From: Hypholoma sublateritium FD-334 SS-4 | Lineage: Eukaryota > Basidiomycota > Agaricomycetes > Agaricales > Strophariaceae | Length of the DNA: 64,000 nucleotides | NCBI GenBank assembly: GCA_000827495.1 | Contig: KN817603.1 | Coordinates: 110,102-174,101, forward strand | Direction of reading: 5' to 3' | Part shown: positions 39,626-53,386 of the stretch, in pieces | How the letters are laid out: every line of letters starts with the position of its first letter | How positions within the stretch are numbered: the stretch's first letter is position 1 | Position numbers and translations under genes: made by a program | The notes under the pieces: generated by a model | Told to the model about the DNA's origin: nothing | What the model saw: the letters and a program-made list of their open reading frames with translations, nothing else | Databases searched by the model: none

Positions 39626-41765
39626 ATGGGCTTTTTCTCGTCCAGAAAAGCGGAGGACAACGAGAGTTACCAGGTCGCGATTGGCCTGAAGAACGACAAG
39701 TCGTCCGTTGTGCAGGTCATTCGGTCCCGTTTCGTGCGTTCATTTCAACCCTGTCAGCGTTAGGCCCCAGCCGCTCACCTAGTTCCATTGCTTCTCTCGT
39801 TCATTTCGCTCCTCGTGGCTGTATCGTGTATGTGGGGCGATGCTGTTAGTACGGCAAGAAGGGCAAGGAGCGCGAGGATCCCACTCCGACATTCCGCGGT
39901 GGCGCATCGACGGCCCAGGTGCTCTCTTCTGCATCATCGCATCAGCACATAGGCGCCAGCCCCGTGGCTGCTTCGCCGACCAGAGGAGGCGCCGGCCCCA
40001 GCATTCTCCGAAACCATTCTGACCGCTCTCTTCCCCCAATACCATCAACCCCGTCAAAGAAACAAGTATATCATGCCGCTCCCGACAGCCCCACTCCGAC
40101 GCGTATCAAGGATACACCGGGGCCCTCGGCACACTCACAGCATGTGAAGACGACGAGTGTTGCATCGTCTTCGCGGAAAAATACGGATACTGTCACGTAA
40201 GAAATGGCCTGTGCATGCGCCGGGAATGAAGCTCATTGATGAAGCATACAGCGCAACGTTAGCGCAGCGGCTGAACGAACTGTCTGTGGCGAATTCGGAG
40301 GGGCTTCTGACGTGTGTATCTTGTGTGTGTCTGCGGGCGTACTTGGCTTACTCTTGCTGCGCAATAGTGATGATGAATACCGCATTCTCCGGCAAAATTT
40401 ATTCGAGCGGTTCTCGAGCAATGCCACCATCCCCATTGAAGCCCCTTTGGTCCCTGCTTCCCCCCAGCCACGGCCGCGGAGAGTCGGGCAAGCTTCAGAA
40501 AGACGTAAGATTTTGCTTTCAGCATTATTTGCCCTTGAAAATGACATTTTGATCTAGCACCTTCTCGCCCTGTATCCAATTTCCAAGTGGAGCGACCTCT
40601 GTCAATTAGCTCAAAAACTTCGGGTGCATTTGGGGTGACAGATCTAATTCGGCGCGCTACAGGGCGCACTTCCAAGGACAATAGCGATACTGCTAGCGTA
40701 TGGTCGTCCACATCCAATACCTCCTTCTTTAAGATACCCGGCCTCACGAGAAAGTCGAGCAATTCATCTGTGCGCACAAATGCCTCGCGAAGTCAAGCCG
40801 ATACGATGTCTCTTACGTCAAAGCGGATGGCTGGCAGCTCGGATCGAGGCCACTCTGAATCGTTGAAGTCCCCGGCCTCTAGATCAGCGGCAAGTATCAG
40901 AAAGCTTGCCGCACCGCCATCGTCGTTCCACGGCAGCCGTGGGGTAGCGCCGGAACCTCGAACCGCCAACAGTATGTACAACACGGCAGACGAAGAGCAT
41001 TTGATGTCAGTCAAGGACATCACACAGGAAATCGCGAACTTGGAAGCGGAGGCTAAGCGCCTAATGGACGCTTTCACCGGCTTGGAAGTGACGACGCTCG
41101 CCAAAGCACAGCGAGGGCATGTCAGGCCCTCACTGAGGTCTGTGGATTTTGGAAAGAACAGCACTGGCGAATCGACTTGGGGAGTGGATTCGGACGGCCC
41201 GTCTCAGCGTCGCATCAACCTTGCTGACGACGCCATATCTATGCGCTCTGGAACATCAGTTGGAACGACGCCTTCATTGTCACCTTCTGTTTCACGTTCC
41301 GCTTATTCTGCAAAGAAGATGGGTGGTCGCACGAAATTGTCGGCAAACGCACCTATTGGCGTAACGGGCGCGTCGATTTCCCGGGCTGGCTCTTTGCACC
41401 GGAAAAATTCCTCTTCGAGTGTTGCATCGGATGGCAAGAGGCCCGTCAAGGTCTCGATGGCCCCCCCAGTCCCTGCACTTCCCGCCGCGATCGCTCAAAT
41501 TCAACACCTCAAGTCTGCAAGCGTATCGAATATCAGCTTGGCGCGAAGTACAGGGCATGCTCCTATGAACACTGTTCCCGAAGATGAACTCGTGTCAGCT
41601 TCGGGAACCATTAAATCATTGCGCGTCAACGAAGAGCTCGAGAGCGAGATGGATGATATCCGGCGGCGGCGGGAGGAGGTGAGCCGTCGGTACGACGCAC
41701 GGCTGGAGTACCTGCGGGCGAAGCTGAAGGGGGCGCAGCTGCACGAGAGGCTTATGCGGAAGTAG
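39626..41765 (+). CDS. Serine-rich protein of unknown function with C-terminal coiled coil
   Basis: Start MGFFSSRKAEDNESYQVAIG at 39626, joined to FYGKKGKEREDPTPTF after an intron at about 39738-39849. The N-terminal part is Ser/Pro/Thr-rich and disordered. A short helical block (LAQRLNELSVANSEGLL, EYRILRQNLFERFSSN) follows. The long last exon has another Ser-rich region, a helix ITQEIANLEAEAKRLMDAF, and a C-terminal coiled coil (SEMDDIRRRREEVSRRYD, ARLEYLRAKLKGAQLHERL). It looks like a conserved basidiomycete protein, possibly a cytoskeletal or polarity adaptor, but I know no function. The N-terminal glycine after Met could permit N-myristoylation (MGFFSSRK). Confidence 0.75.
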
Positions 41766-41954
41766 TTTGTAAGTACCTGTCATTATGTTGTTCAGTAAGT
41801 AGATTACGTCATGTATACCCGCGGCACTTGCCGATATTTCACTTTCCTAGTTTAGCGTAAATTGGCCGAATCTAGATGTCCTCAGTCACCCTGCGGTGCA
41901 ACGACACTCAAACCTCCGCGACCGTGAGGACGTTCCAGGCCGCGTCCTCCACCC

Positions 41955-44900
41955 ATGGCCCACTTCCCGTCTCCCTCCACCGACGACGGCGGCGACTATT
42001 TATCGTCAACACCGACGCCAGCGCCTGCCTTTCCTCAACTGCATAGAACGGTTAGTCGCAGCTCGACATGGTCGGCAGCAGAAACACCAGCACATCATAA
42101 CGAAGGCACCTCCTACTTTCCCAGCCATCCGTCCTCACCAATAGCACAGTTTCATCCATCGCCAGTCCTTAGAAACAGCTCTGTGCACTCCCAGCGACGC
42201 AGCGGTCCTGGGCGCAGCACTAGCGTCAGCAGCTCTCAAGCAACCAACCGTGGTTATCGCGATGACGACATATTGAGTGAACAAGATGAGCTCGATGACG
42301 ATGAGCGCGGCGACGAAGATGAAATGCCACGTTCTCATCGACGTGGCAAGGCGCCTGCGAAGCCGGACGACGAAGGCGACGAGGCCGACGATGACGAGAA
42401 CACGGACGACCCAATCACGACCCTCAAAGACCGCCAATCGCTCATTAACGTCCAACATCCTTTTGGTCTGCCTATCTGGAAGCCCGCGCTCTATAAAAAG
42501 TCGCGGTCCGTCACCCGACATGCCGACGAAGCCCTGCACTCCATACCCTCAGCACAAGCTGAAAGGCATCTACTTCCGGGAAACCTGTTCTGGGCCATTG
42601 CCTTTGGCTGGTGGCTGGGCCTTATCTGTGTGCTCATATCTGGCGTGCTCTACCTTATCCCACAAGGCGATCAGCACTACTCTAATCTCGTCTATGGTCT
42701 GGGCTGGTACCTATTCTGGCCGTTCGGCAAATACGTCGAAGGAGACATATTCGAATCGGATGATAGCAAGCAAGCAGACGATGAAGGCGAGGAAGAGGAC
42801 GGGTCACCCCATTTACGCCGCTGGAGTGATAGCAACACGACTGTGCGCGGCGCTTCTCCGCCTAGGAACGACGATACAGTTCGACGGCCGCCGCTCTCAG
42901 AATATCCTACTATCACGCCGGACAGTGCCGCAGCTAATAATGTGCACTTTGGTGGACCGATTCGAGAAACAACAGCACTTTTAGGGAATCGTTCTGCGCA
43001 AGCTCCTCCTCCAGTCAAGTCGTATGGCACAGCGCCTCCCCACCCAACAGCTTCATCTTCGGGGACAGCTATCGAAACATATGAAGAACCTGAGAAAGGC
43101 AACGTCCTCGGTAAAATCGCATTTTGGCTTGCGCTGATTTCAATCATCGCGCCTCTTATGCTTTTTGTGTGCATAATCTGCTGGGCGCTTGTCGTCACCA
43201 TCCCAATGGCCAAGCTCAACTGGGCTCTTTTAAGGTACCTATTTACGACACCAACTCAGATTCGATTCTGCGCTGCTCCGCCTGTCGTCGTCGTTACAGC
43301 TCCAAGTGATGAACGCGTGGAAACGGAGGGCGAAAGCGTAGAACGTCCAGCACCGTTTTCGCTCAAACACGCTAGGCTGTCGGAAGGCCAAGCCGCACCA
43401 TCCGGGTCACCAACTTCCACCGTCCTTCTCTGTACTTATCGTGCAGTAGGCCTGCAGTATTACAAGTATACGGTGGGCGGTGTCAACATCCTCTTTGTCA
43501 ACCTCATGCCAGTCGTATTCTTCGTCATTTTCGATGGCTTCGTTTTAATGCCACTTGTGGAACGTAGAGAACACAACGGTGAACATGTTTCCCCGTTCCT
43601 TGGCTTCATCGCCTCGCAGGCCCTCATCTTCATCCTTTCTCTGACCAGTGTCATTCCTCTCTCGTACTTCATCGGAATGGCCGTTGCTTCGATTTCAGCA
43701 CAATCATCCATTGGGATGGGCGCGGTCATCAATGCGACATTCGGTTCCATCATTGAAATTATCCTATATGCTATTGCCCTCACTCAAAACAAAGGGCATC
43801 TCGTCGAAGGGTCCATTGTTGGAAGCTTGCTTGCCGGTGTGCTTCTCATGCCGGGAATGAGTATGTGCAGCGGTGCACTGCGACGCAAGGAGCAGAAATT
43901 CAACGCGAAAAGTGCCGGTGTTACCAGTATGATGCTCATCATGGCCATCATCGGCGCCCTGACACCCACGCTATTTTACCAGACATACGGAAATGTGAGA
44001 CCTACTCTCGAATCTGCTAAACGTACTAACGTTGTTTTGTAGTTCCAACTCGTCTGCAGTGGATGCCCTTCATCTCCTAATATTCCCGGTGACGCCCCGT
44101 GGATATGCGATCACTGTTATTATAAGCATCCTGATCCAGTTGACGACCCTTTCTATCAATCAACAGTCAAAAATCTTATGTATTTCTGTGCCATTGTTCT
44201 TATTTTCGTGAGTGCCGTATCGCTGTCGTATCATAACGAGACTTAATTTTTTTTTGAAGTCATACCTTGTCGGCCTATGGTTTTCGCTGCGTACACACGC
44301 GTCCCAGATCTGGCAGAACCCTCAGCAGCTTCTCCAGCAAATGGAACTGCCTACTCACACCAGGATGTCGCTCTACAACAAAATTATTAACCCCGCTCAA
44401 CAAAATCAAGCCGGCGGCACTGTTCACAGGAAATCAAGCAATGCGCCGGTCAATCAGTCCAGTAACGCGCCTTCGCGCACAGAGACTCCACTACCGCCGC
44501 ACTCCGGAGTCTCTGGGAACTTGACGGCGTACACCGCTCCTTCAGGCACCTCGACCCGGCCAACACCCACCGCCTCGCCCACTTTCCAACGCAAGGTCTC
44601 TTACGCTGTGTCCCAGCAACCCAACTTCTTACCCGTGCTAGAGAGCGTGAGCCATGCTGTCAAGAACACCGATCTGCAGAATATGCAGTTGCCCGGGCCG
44701 ATGTCCACTGACGACTTCACCCGCGCGGTTGCTGTGGCCACTGTCAGCGCGCTCCGCCACCAACAGACGCACGCGCAGGCTGGAAAAGTACGTGGCGCTG
44801 AGCACGAAGCTGCAGGAGGGCACGACGCGCCATCCTGGAGTCGGACGACAAGCGCAAGTGTCTTGCTCTCTTGCACGGCCTTGTACGCGATCATCGCTGG

Positions 44901-45676
44901 TCGGTTAATTTTAATATATGTATCGTGCAAATATACTGAATATGCTTCTAGAATTGTTGGTCGATGTCGTCGATGTCATACTCGAAGACTCTGGTATTGA
45001 CGAAAAGTTCTTGGGTATCACATTGTTCGCCCTCGTACCGAACACAACGGAATTCATGAACGCCATTTCGTTCGCGCTGAATGGGAACATCGCATTGAGG
45101 TTAGTCAAAAGATATTGTACATGACTGTGAATATACTGAAAGTTTGTGCAGCATGGAAATTGGATCGGCGTACGCTCTCCAGGTCTGTCTTCTTCAAATA
45201 CCTGCAATGGTCGCATTCTCTGCTTGGTACGATCCCGTCAATATGGGTGAAGTCGCGAAAACATTCAGGTAAACTACTCTTCAGGTGTTCATCCCATTGA
45301 CATGTTGCAATGTGTGCTGACTGTATGGTGTGCAATAGCTTGATTTTCCCAAGATGGGATGTTATTGTCATCATCCTTTCGATGTTCTTGATGACGTATA
45401 CCTATATCGAGGCGAAGAGTAATTATCACCGCGGAAGCATACTGATTCTGAGGTACATCTCATTCGTATCAATCTTTGTCTTAAATTGACACCCTGTTCA
45501 GTTACCTTGTCCTCACGTCTGGCTTCTACTTTGCACCAGCAACGGCTGTTGACATTGACCAAGGGCACTTCGGCGGCCTATCACTGTCAGACGGCCTACG
45601 AGAATTCCCTGCGCTCTCCTTCGCACAGAATATCCGATGGTATCTATCATCGCTCTGGAAATCCAACATAGCCTGA
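41955..45676 (+). CDS. VNX1: Vacuolar cation/H+ exchanger, Vnx1 type
   Basis: A large CaCA-family antiporter; yeast Vnx1 exchanges Na+ or K+ for H+ in the vacuolar membrane. The N-terminal cytosolic region is about 200 residues, Ser-rich and acidic, then a membrane pair near 42580-42720 (LFWAIAFGWWLGLICVLIS). The first exchanger repeat has SIGMGAVINATFGSIIEIIL and the second GITLFALVPNTTEFMNAISF. Between them is a loop with CSGC and CDHC, then a long disordered linker. It continues SAYALQVCLLQIPAMVAF and SNYHRGSILILSYLVL. The gene has short introns; the last splice pattern near 45650 is uncertain, so the stop at 45674-45676 is a best reading. Family assignment is firm; ion preference is not. 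Confidence 0.9.
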
Positions 45677-45989
45677 TCGATTCTCTTTGGATTACTTATT
45701 CGTACATTAAGGACCTTAAGTATCCCGCTCTGGACATCATACTCACCTACACTCCTGCAGCTTCCCCTTCTGATTAACCATCTTCGATGGTATATTTATT
45801 GCCGAGCTTATTTCTAGCACCACACTCCTCGCCGTCCATGTTATATCTTTCTTGTACATGATTTTCCGCTTTCGCTAATTCTGAAAATTCATACCCCATT
45901 TTTTGAAGCCACGTGTTACATTTATATTACAGTTGTCCGAGCTCCGTGCGTCGTACAAGGGAAGCAACGCGAAAATGCATTTATGTCTA
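45677..45989. other. Convergent intergenic region
   Basis: About 310 bases between two converging stop codons. No gene is supported. Confidence 0.5.
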
Positions 45990-48900
45990 TTAATGCAGAT
46001 TTTGCAACTGTTCCAAGCACTTGAGAATGTCCTCCGCCGGTAGTTTCAGTCTTTCGGGTTCGCTTCCGCCTGTCATAACTTTCCTCAGGAGATCAGGCGA
46101 ACCCTGCAGGCTGATGAATTGTTCGAGGAAGTCGCCGTCGATGAAACCAAATGCTGTCCCATCAGCGTCGCTGAGCCCGCGGACATTCTTGGGGGATCGG
46201 AACCTAAAATTTGTAGGTTATTAGTGCCAGGGAAAACTATGATCTTTGGAGACTCTAACCTTGTGTGACTAGTGCCACCTACGCCTGGTAAAACGGCGGC
46301 CAGATTTCGCTGCAACTCTGTGAGGTGCAGGGAGAGAGTCTCATCCTCTACATCGGTGATGATGCCTATGCTACCGGAGGAAGTGAAGTAAATCATGTCG
46401 GGCTTGAATTTAGAGCCCCTCGCCTGCTCAACGGTTGTCAAGGAGCCTTGAAAAAGTGAGCTTTTGTAATATCCGAAAGAAAATGCAAAAATGTACCTCG
46501 TACTAATTTCGAAACTAATTCCCCCAAGTGGAAGAATCCAACCTTCTCCAATGCTTCGCCCCGCAAACTTCTTCCGAGTTTAAATAGAACAAGGTTAAGA
46601 GTATCCTAGCCCGCCACAACTTGAGTAAAGAGATGGAAATCGAACAAAACAGTAGACGTACATTAGCTGCAATCAAAGAGGTCCTATCCAACGCCTCAAC
46701 GGCCACAGGATAGAGTGGTGTATAATCTCTGCCCTCCAAGACTAGTTGATTTTCGGTGACCTTCAGCAAAGATACAGAAGAGATCTGATCCCCGGCAATT
46801 ACGCAGTTGCCGAAAGATCCTAGGGCTGTTACCATGTAATTGTGATTCCAGTCATTTATCTTCTTGAGTGAGTACGTTGGCAATAGGTTTTCTACGATAT
46901 CGACGTCGAACTGGTAGAGTAGGACCTTGTATATGATGATATGAGTCACACGTATGTATAGGATATCAGAAGACGCACCGATGAATTAACAGCAGCGACA
47001 ATTTTACCTTCGACGGCTACGAGAGAATAGACAACACCCTCCACCTGTATAGATGCGACCAGGGCAAGATCTAGGCTTGATGTTTTTGTGGTTGTAGCAG
47101 ATGTATGCGCGGTGAAGATAAGAAGTCGTCCTGCAGTAGGCTCGATCTCTTCGTCCTTGTAAATGACAGTACCAAGGCAGAAAAATGCCTTCTCTTGATT
47201 GTTGACTTGAGTCTTGAAAGACAAAATAGATATGATCTCTTCGTTTGCCTCTGCGTTGTACACTCCTAGATCTGTTTGATAGATAAATAGGTGTGATTGA
47301 CGCATATAAATAGCAAAGCAACGGACGTGCTAGTGAGTTGTCGTCGATGAGATGGAAGACACTCTGTGGCGCCCTGTACCTTCCTATTCTGGTCGGATGC
47401 ACTCGAGAAGAGGCCACACCAAAGGCTCTCAGCGTAGGTTCGTGGACGATCTTGCGAGGATTGTCCAGACCAAAGAACGACTACCATCAGGGTCAACATA
47501 ACGCTGAACGAAAGAACAAGATCAGCCTCACCGAGCGTATATGCATCTTCTTTAGGTTTCGGACCGACCCGATAGATAGCCCTGTCGGAGTGACAAGGAC
47601 TAGCGCAGATGTAAAGGTCTTCGTGTTCAGTTTTGATACTGCCAAAATGTCCTGTTAGTATAAGACAAGACGGTAAGCATCATACTGTAAGTTTTTGATA
47701 AAGGCAAGCGATACCTTCAACATGATAGGAGAATTTGCCAGCCTATTTTTCTCGCAGAAGAACACATTCGCTCGATTTCCAGCAGCAAACACTGCTCTCT
47801 TTCCATCCACCTCACACGGTGTTAGGTTAACAGGAGTGCGCCCCAGTGAGATTGTTGTTAAGTCATGCAGCGCATTTCCTTTCCAAGATAGAGTCACGAC
47901 TGATCCATCCCCAAGGCCGGCGAGAAGGTAGGCGTGGCAGTTGGGATCCTTGGAGCTGGTGCTTGTACCAAAGTTGTATAAAAGAAGAGATCGAACGACC
48001 GCATGAAGCTTTGGAGATTTCGACTTAGACTTCAAGGTTGATCCTACAATCGAGAATATTTCGACGACATTCAACTCCCAGTAAGCGACCGAGACTGTCG
48101 ACGCGAAAGGTTTCTGACTGTCCAGCGGCATAAACGATATCGCGGAAATGTCGCGTTTGGTGTCATATTTACTGACAAAATAGTAAGATGGTGAGTTACA
48201 AATAGTAAGGAAAGGAGGTTGATGACCTACATAAGTTCTCTGAAAACGCTTGCATTCTCTTCTATGCAAAGCAATATGATAGTTCCACCACTCAACGCGA
48301 GAGCGACTTGAGAAGCATTTACACTCGCTGACACAATCTCGAGAGGCTTGGTATTTGGGGGCGCAGTGTTTTTGACTTCCCATGATCCACGATCTTGATA
48401 TACCTTCAGTACAGTATCCCATTCAAGCAGATAAGCACCGTTCGGGACAACTTGGACTACAAGGCGTGAATTGCAATAAACACCGTTTTCGCGCTTTCGA
48501 AAATTCGAAAATGCTATGGTAGGTTGATTATAAACGAAGGTGCTTGGTGGGCCAGTGTCTTCGCGTTGCAAATTGACAATGTTACCGTTATCATTGATAC
48601 GAAATAGATGGCTCTCATTCGGAGTTGACGCCAACAAATGTGTATTAGTCCTTGTGAATAGGGATGTAAGTATTTATCGCTGTACGGATACAGAGGACGT
48701 ACATATCCTCATACATCGCCCGAACGGACCAAATCTGCGTAATACCAGTTAGTCCTTGGATGAAAGCATGCTCTTTGAAATCGGCGCCATTTCTGACGAC
48801 GTTGACGCTGCCCGTATTCGCACCGCCACTACATGTAACAATCTGGGGCTATACTATCTGTGAGTACGGATAGTAATATCCAGACGTAGAAGGCCCGTAC

Positions 48901-50570
48901 CTGTCCGCTTCCATCTATATCCACAGATATAGCGTCCATTATGGGCCCAATATTTTTGTACGCGTCCAAAACATTGATATAGGTTCCTTGAGGCTCAACG
49001 ACGCGGCCTTTCGAATGGTTTCCATCGTCATCTTCATCAACTTCCATATCATTTTGCGAGGCGGCCTTCTCTTTCCCTTTACGCGAAGATGCCACACTGC
49101 TCACACTACTAGCAGATACCGTCGCCACATCGGGAGGAATGGCGAGAGTGTCCGGTACTTCAGTCGATGTCGCAGATGGGCAAATCTGGACAAGCTGAGA
49201 GTCCCCCAGATGCGAACCGACGTAAAGACTTTGGTTGGTGAGATAAGTCAGAGTCATGGGAGACGATATCTAAGAATATAGCTTGGGCGTTAATCATGTA
49301 TTGCAAGAAGCTACGCACTTCTCCAAGAGGGATGAGGATCATGCCACATTCCTTCAGATTGTCTAAAGAAAGCATAGATAACCTCCCAAAGGTATCTCCA
49401 ATGAGGAACCGGGAGGGAGATTCATCAATAGCACACCAACTAGATCCACATTAGCCTGATATGATGGAAAGCAGAGAAGACATACGCTGTAACTTCGTTC
49501 CAAGGCCACGATAAACTTGCTTTAGCTCTTCTCTTACGGAATCCCCGTTCTTGTTCCTTTGCTCTGGCCTGAGCAGATTCTGCTGGATCCGTGCTCTTTA
49601 ATTTCGCCCCAAGGCGCTTCTGTTTACCTCGTTGCTTTTCTTGGGCCTCCGCAGATGCCAGTTCGAAAAGTAGAATGTCTTTTCCGCCAACAAGCATAAT
49701 CCCCCCGGAAAATGCGTCGTCGGCGTCTGAGAATTCATCCGGTTGGACAGGTATCAATCGAAGAAAGTACTCCGACGGATTGGGTACTACTCGATCGGGT
49801 ATTAGCGTTGGTAACAACACAGTCGAGAGTTGGGGCGAGAGCTCCAAATTCGGGATATCGACTTCACGAGCACATAATTGCAGGCGTTCCTGAGAATCAA
49901 TGTAAAGAATTGCCAAGGTATATTCATCGTCTTTTCTTGGGAGGAAGGCAATCGATAGAACGTTTATTTCGGTGAGCCTATATTAACCGGCCAAAGGCTG
50001 CGTGAGATGGCATAGACTGTTTGCAGAAAACGCTCGCGTACGAAACATCAAATTCTTGAGCGAAATTTCCCGCTTTGAGAACGATAATCTTCAGTTTTGC
50101 GGCGTAGCAGCTTGTAATTGCGAGTTTCCCAGAGGGATGTACCAAAAAATCGTTAAAGAGTTCCGCGCTTCGGGGCAACCGTTCCAGGAGTGACAACTGT
50201 TTCTTCACAACCAGCTCTGCAGCACCTGTTGACGATTCTTTGTACTCCAAGATAATGAATTCTGGGTCGGGATGAGTGAGCATCACAGCGATGTTTGAGC
50301 GCGCTTCGAATTCCTAGGGTTTCAAATCTAAGTAAATCGGCAAAGTGTGGCTCTGGTGCAACTCACTGATATCGGAATACTTGCTACTGAGCACACTTTC
50401 CCCCAAATGTTTAAGAAGCATTCGTGTTGAAGCCCATGAGGCCGCAGAGAATACACGTCAAGTCGGTTGAGCTTTGCAACAATTAGATGCTCAATATCTC
50501 GCGAGCCAAGGCGACATTTCACAGAAGAAAGAACAGCAGAAGACGCATGGAAGGTAGACACGATCTTCAT
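45990..50570 (-). CDS. DDB1: DNA damage-binding protein 1 (DDB1), CRL4 adaptor
   Basis: DDB1 links CUL4 to substrate receptors and is built of three beta-propellers. The start MKIVSTFHASSAVLSSVKCR is followed by HLIVAKLNRLDVYSLRPHGL, typical of DDB1. Middle blocks include a propeller segment LAITSCYAAKLKIIVLKAGN and a glycine-rich FAAGNRANVFFCEKN that fits the family. Near the end: GSFGNCVIAGDQISSVSLL, FTSSGSIGIITDVEDETLSL and the tail DGDFLEQFISLQGSPDLLRK ... EDILKCLEQLQNLH, close to DDB1 and less like RSE1 or CFT1. The stop is at 45990-45992. Many short introns interrupt it. All three propellers appear represented. Confidence 0.92.
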
Positions 50571-50757
50571 GTCTATACACTGGATACACCGCAACAAGAG
50601 CCTCAAGTATCGACAGGCCTCTATTGGCGTGAAGGTGGAGCGGTACGATTCGAAGCTTGATCAAGCGGCTCAGTCAGCTCCCTGCGTCTATATAGCGGCC
50701 CGTAACAGCCGGGTCTCATCAGGAGGTTCCGATATAAAGCATGAAAGTGATTTAGAA

Positions 50758-51547
50758 TCATAGCTCGTCCTCGCCGGGATCTACATTACCAGCCGCGTAC
50801 ATAGTTCCATCCTCGTTCATTATTACATCTTCGTCTCCTTCTCCTTCACCGGCATTTTTATCTTTATGTCCGGCCGCGAAATGATCCTGCATTTTAACTT
50901 TGGGTCCACGTCGTATCGTTGTAGCGCCGGGCGCGCTCAGTGGCATCACTTCTAAGACGTACTCAGTGCAACTTATAAGTAGATGGAGATAGATTTTATG
51001 CACCTTCCAGGAACAAGAATTCATCTGCTTGCCTGACCACTTGAACTACAGGGATTTAAGGTTTCAGCTAGCTCTGAGATGATCGTATTGTTCGCGAAAC
51101 AGTACCTATATCTTTATGTTGGATAGTAGACCGTTTCTCATAATTCGCTACCTGCTGGCCTGCTTGGCACAGGCGCTTGATAAACTCTTCAGTCGCGAGA
51201 GATATCAAAAACGTCGCCTCTTTAGCAACGATTGGTATTTCCTGATGACAAGGTCTACCATTCCATGGAATATGTGAAAGGAATTACAGAATTCTTGCCT
51301 TATCTGCCTTGATTATCTTTTGCACCTTGGAAAAGGGAAACAGTGACTTTCCCGGCTCTCTTTCCCTATCTTTTTCCTTCGTAGATTTGGCTTTGGGACC
51401 TGGCACTTTAGCTTCAGCTTCCTCAGCCTCTGGGGCATCCTGAGGGTCATCGTCAAAAGTCTGGGCTTCGTCATACTGAGTTTCTTCTTCTTCTTCTTCT
51501 TCTTGGGTTTCTATCTGAGTGTTTTCATCAAGAGGAGTGGTAGCCAT
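50758..51547 (-). CDS. Histone-fold protein, Dpb3/POLE4/CHRAC type
   Basis: Start MATTPLDEN at 51547 followed by a poly-glutamate run encoded by a TTC repeat (51484-51505). The histone fold reads LFPFSKVQKIIKADK, then EIPIVAKEATFLISLATEEF and IKRLCQAGQQVANYEKRSTI after an intron, then QVVRQADEFLFLE. This matches the NF-YC-like half of the DNA polymerase epsilon or CHRAC histone-fold pair. The C-terminus is acidic (EDVIMNEDGTMYAAG). It is a small nuclear protein; which complex it joins cannot be told from sequence. It lies next to DDB1 in the same orientation, about 190 bases upstream. Confidence 0.85.
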
Positions 51548-52008
51548 GACATGCAAGTCGCGTCGTGGAGGCTGTTAAGAGCAAACTTAAATAAATAATC
51601 GTGACAGTGCTGCGAGTGACAAGACGCGTTGGCCGCTAAATGATATATTCACGCGACCCGTGTTGTCACAAACTTTTGCAAACCCCGCAGCGCGCACCTT
51701 CAAGCTTGCACCCAAACGCCATATTATTCGTATCGAATGACAATAGACAGCGCAACGACCCAACAGTAATTCAATTCAGACGCGGCTCGAAACTTAGAAG
51801 GCGAACGCTAGCTTGTTATAAAGGCCCCATACCATATTCAAACCATCTGTCTACTTACTCTACGCGGCGGTCCAGGGCGGTACACAGCAATTAGGGAATA
51901 TGAGAGTAGATGAAGTTTCATGCTCCAATAGTTTTTCATAGGGGTGGAGAAGTCCAGTGGAATGCGACAGGTTGAAATCAGCGGCCATGTCCTGACTGAG
52001 AGTTTCGC
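51548..52008. other. Intergenic region
   Basis: No supported gene. It contains the promoter of the histone-fold gene and the 3' end of the HIT gene. Confidence 0.5.
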
Positions 52009-52717
52009 TCACAGTCGCGCACGTATGCCCTTGACTAGAACCACAGCGTCATCATCATCGAGTTCCTCCCGCGCCTCGAACTCTTTCTGGTGCATTTCGG
52101 AGTGTGTCGGCAGCACTAGATCAGCTATCGACTTCGGCCCTTGCGCAGGTCCACCAAGTATGGGCGCAGGAATAATGTGATAGTGCACCTGGATTATGTG
52201 AATATTGCTATTGAAATGGTCAGAGGGCAAGCACATACATGGGGAACAGCCTGTGCATATTCTTGGTTGCAGACTACGTTCAGACCCGTGTTATCCAGAG
52301 CTAAAGCGAAGACATCATCTCAATCATACGAATTCGGGTGGCGGAGAACATGAGGCACACATACCTTCTGTGAGAGCTCGAGCAACCTTCGAGACTACTG
52401 CACCTAAGGACGCTGCTATATCAGAAGGCAGTTCAGACAACCGGGATATGTGAGCCTTGGGTATGACGAGCGTGTGACCCCGCCGCAGGGGCATGATGTC
52501 TGCAAGGCAAGTCCAAAGAGGATATCAGCACACGTCTCGTTCTTGTTGCGTATGATGCGCTGAGCTCACCTAGAATGGCTATCACATTGTCGTCCTCATA
52601 CACAACTCCGGCCGGTATTTCTCCCTTCAAGATGCGGCAAAAGGCGCATTCCGGATCTCGTGTCCATGTCAAGGGAAGCCGTCGGTTTTCGTGTGACTTT
52701 ATGATGAACGATGTCAT
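52009..52717 (-). CDS. HIT-family nucleotide hydrolase, Hnt1-like
   Basis: HIT proteins hydrolyse nucleoside phosphoramidates and related compounds through a catalytic histidine in an HxHxH motif. The start MTSFIIKSHENRRLPLTW is followed by DPECAFCRILKGEIPAGVVY, then DIMPLRRGHTLVIPKAHISR and LPSDIAASLGAVVSKVARAL. The active site VPHVHYHIIPAP is formed across an intron. The stop is at 52009-52011. C-terminal residues are acidic and charged (EFEAREELDDDD). A CxxC before GEIP is common in the group and may bind zinc. All catalytic residues are visible. Exact substrate is unknown. Confidence 0.93.
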
Positions 52718-53386
52718 TGAAGAGGTGACCCAGTCTGGCTTATGGAGGGGAGAGACGAAGCCTCCGTTACAGACGTTAGAGGTGTAGAGTAAGATCAGTC
52801 ATGCAATGAATATAATAGGAGGAGGGTTTGCGGGTACGTATGCGCATGATGTCGGAAAGCGTAATTACGCGCAATTTGAATCGCCGACTTACGAGCCCTT
52901 GTCGGGCCTCTCAAGGGCCAGATTCATACAAGATTTATAGGCACAAGGCCCATGACTGGCATGCGCACAGGAAGATTGCCTTTATTCATCGCACTGCTTA
53001 TATCTGCGTCAATTTATAGTCCGAGTCCCAGCGTAATTGGTTATGTAGATTTGACTGCATGCGCGACCCTGGAAACTATGACTGCGATCGTGAACCCCGT
53101 CAAGGTGCGTCTGATCCTGTCTGCGCATCCTGTCGTGATAACCGAGGCCAAAGACAGTGTGTTGATGATTCATGGATTTTGCGGTGAGCCGGCGGTGTCT
53201 ATGAGAGTGTAGATGCTACAAAACTTCTACAGAGATATATCATTAAGCAAAGCACCAGCTTTCGTCTTCGTCTTCGTCTTCAGATAGGCCAGATAGTTAG
53301 TTTAAATATGCACTGTCATACGAATGTCAGGACAGACACATGGTCAAAGTGATAGATGAAGACCATACCAATTCCTCTTCTATTTA
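52718..53386. other. Intergenic region with a TTCGTC repeat
   Basis: No supported gene. At about 53260-53283 the hexamer TTCGTC recurs in tandem. Small plus-strand frames (52828-53019, 52952-53212) have no recognisable protein. It separates the HIT gene's upstream side from the 3' end of SHE9. Confidence 0.5.
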
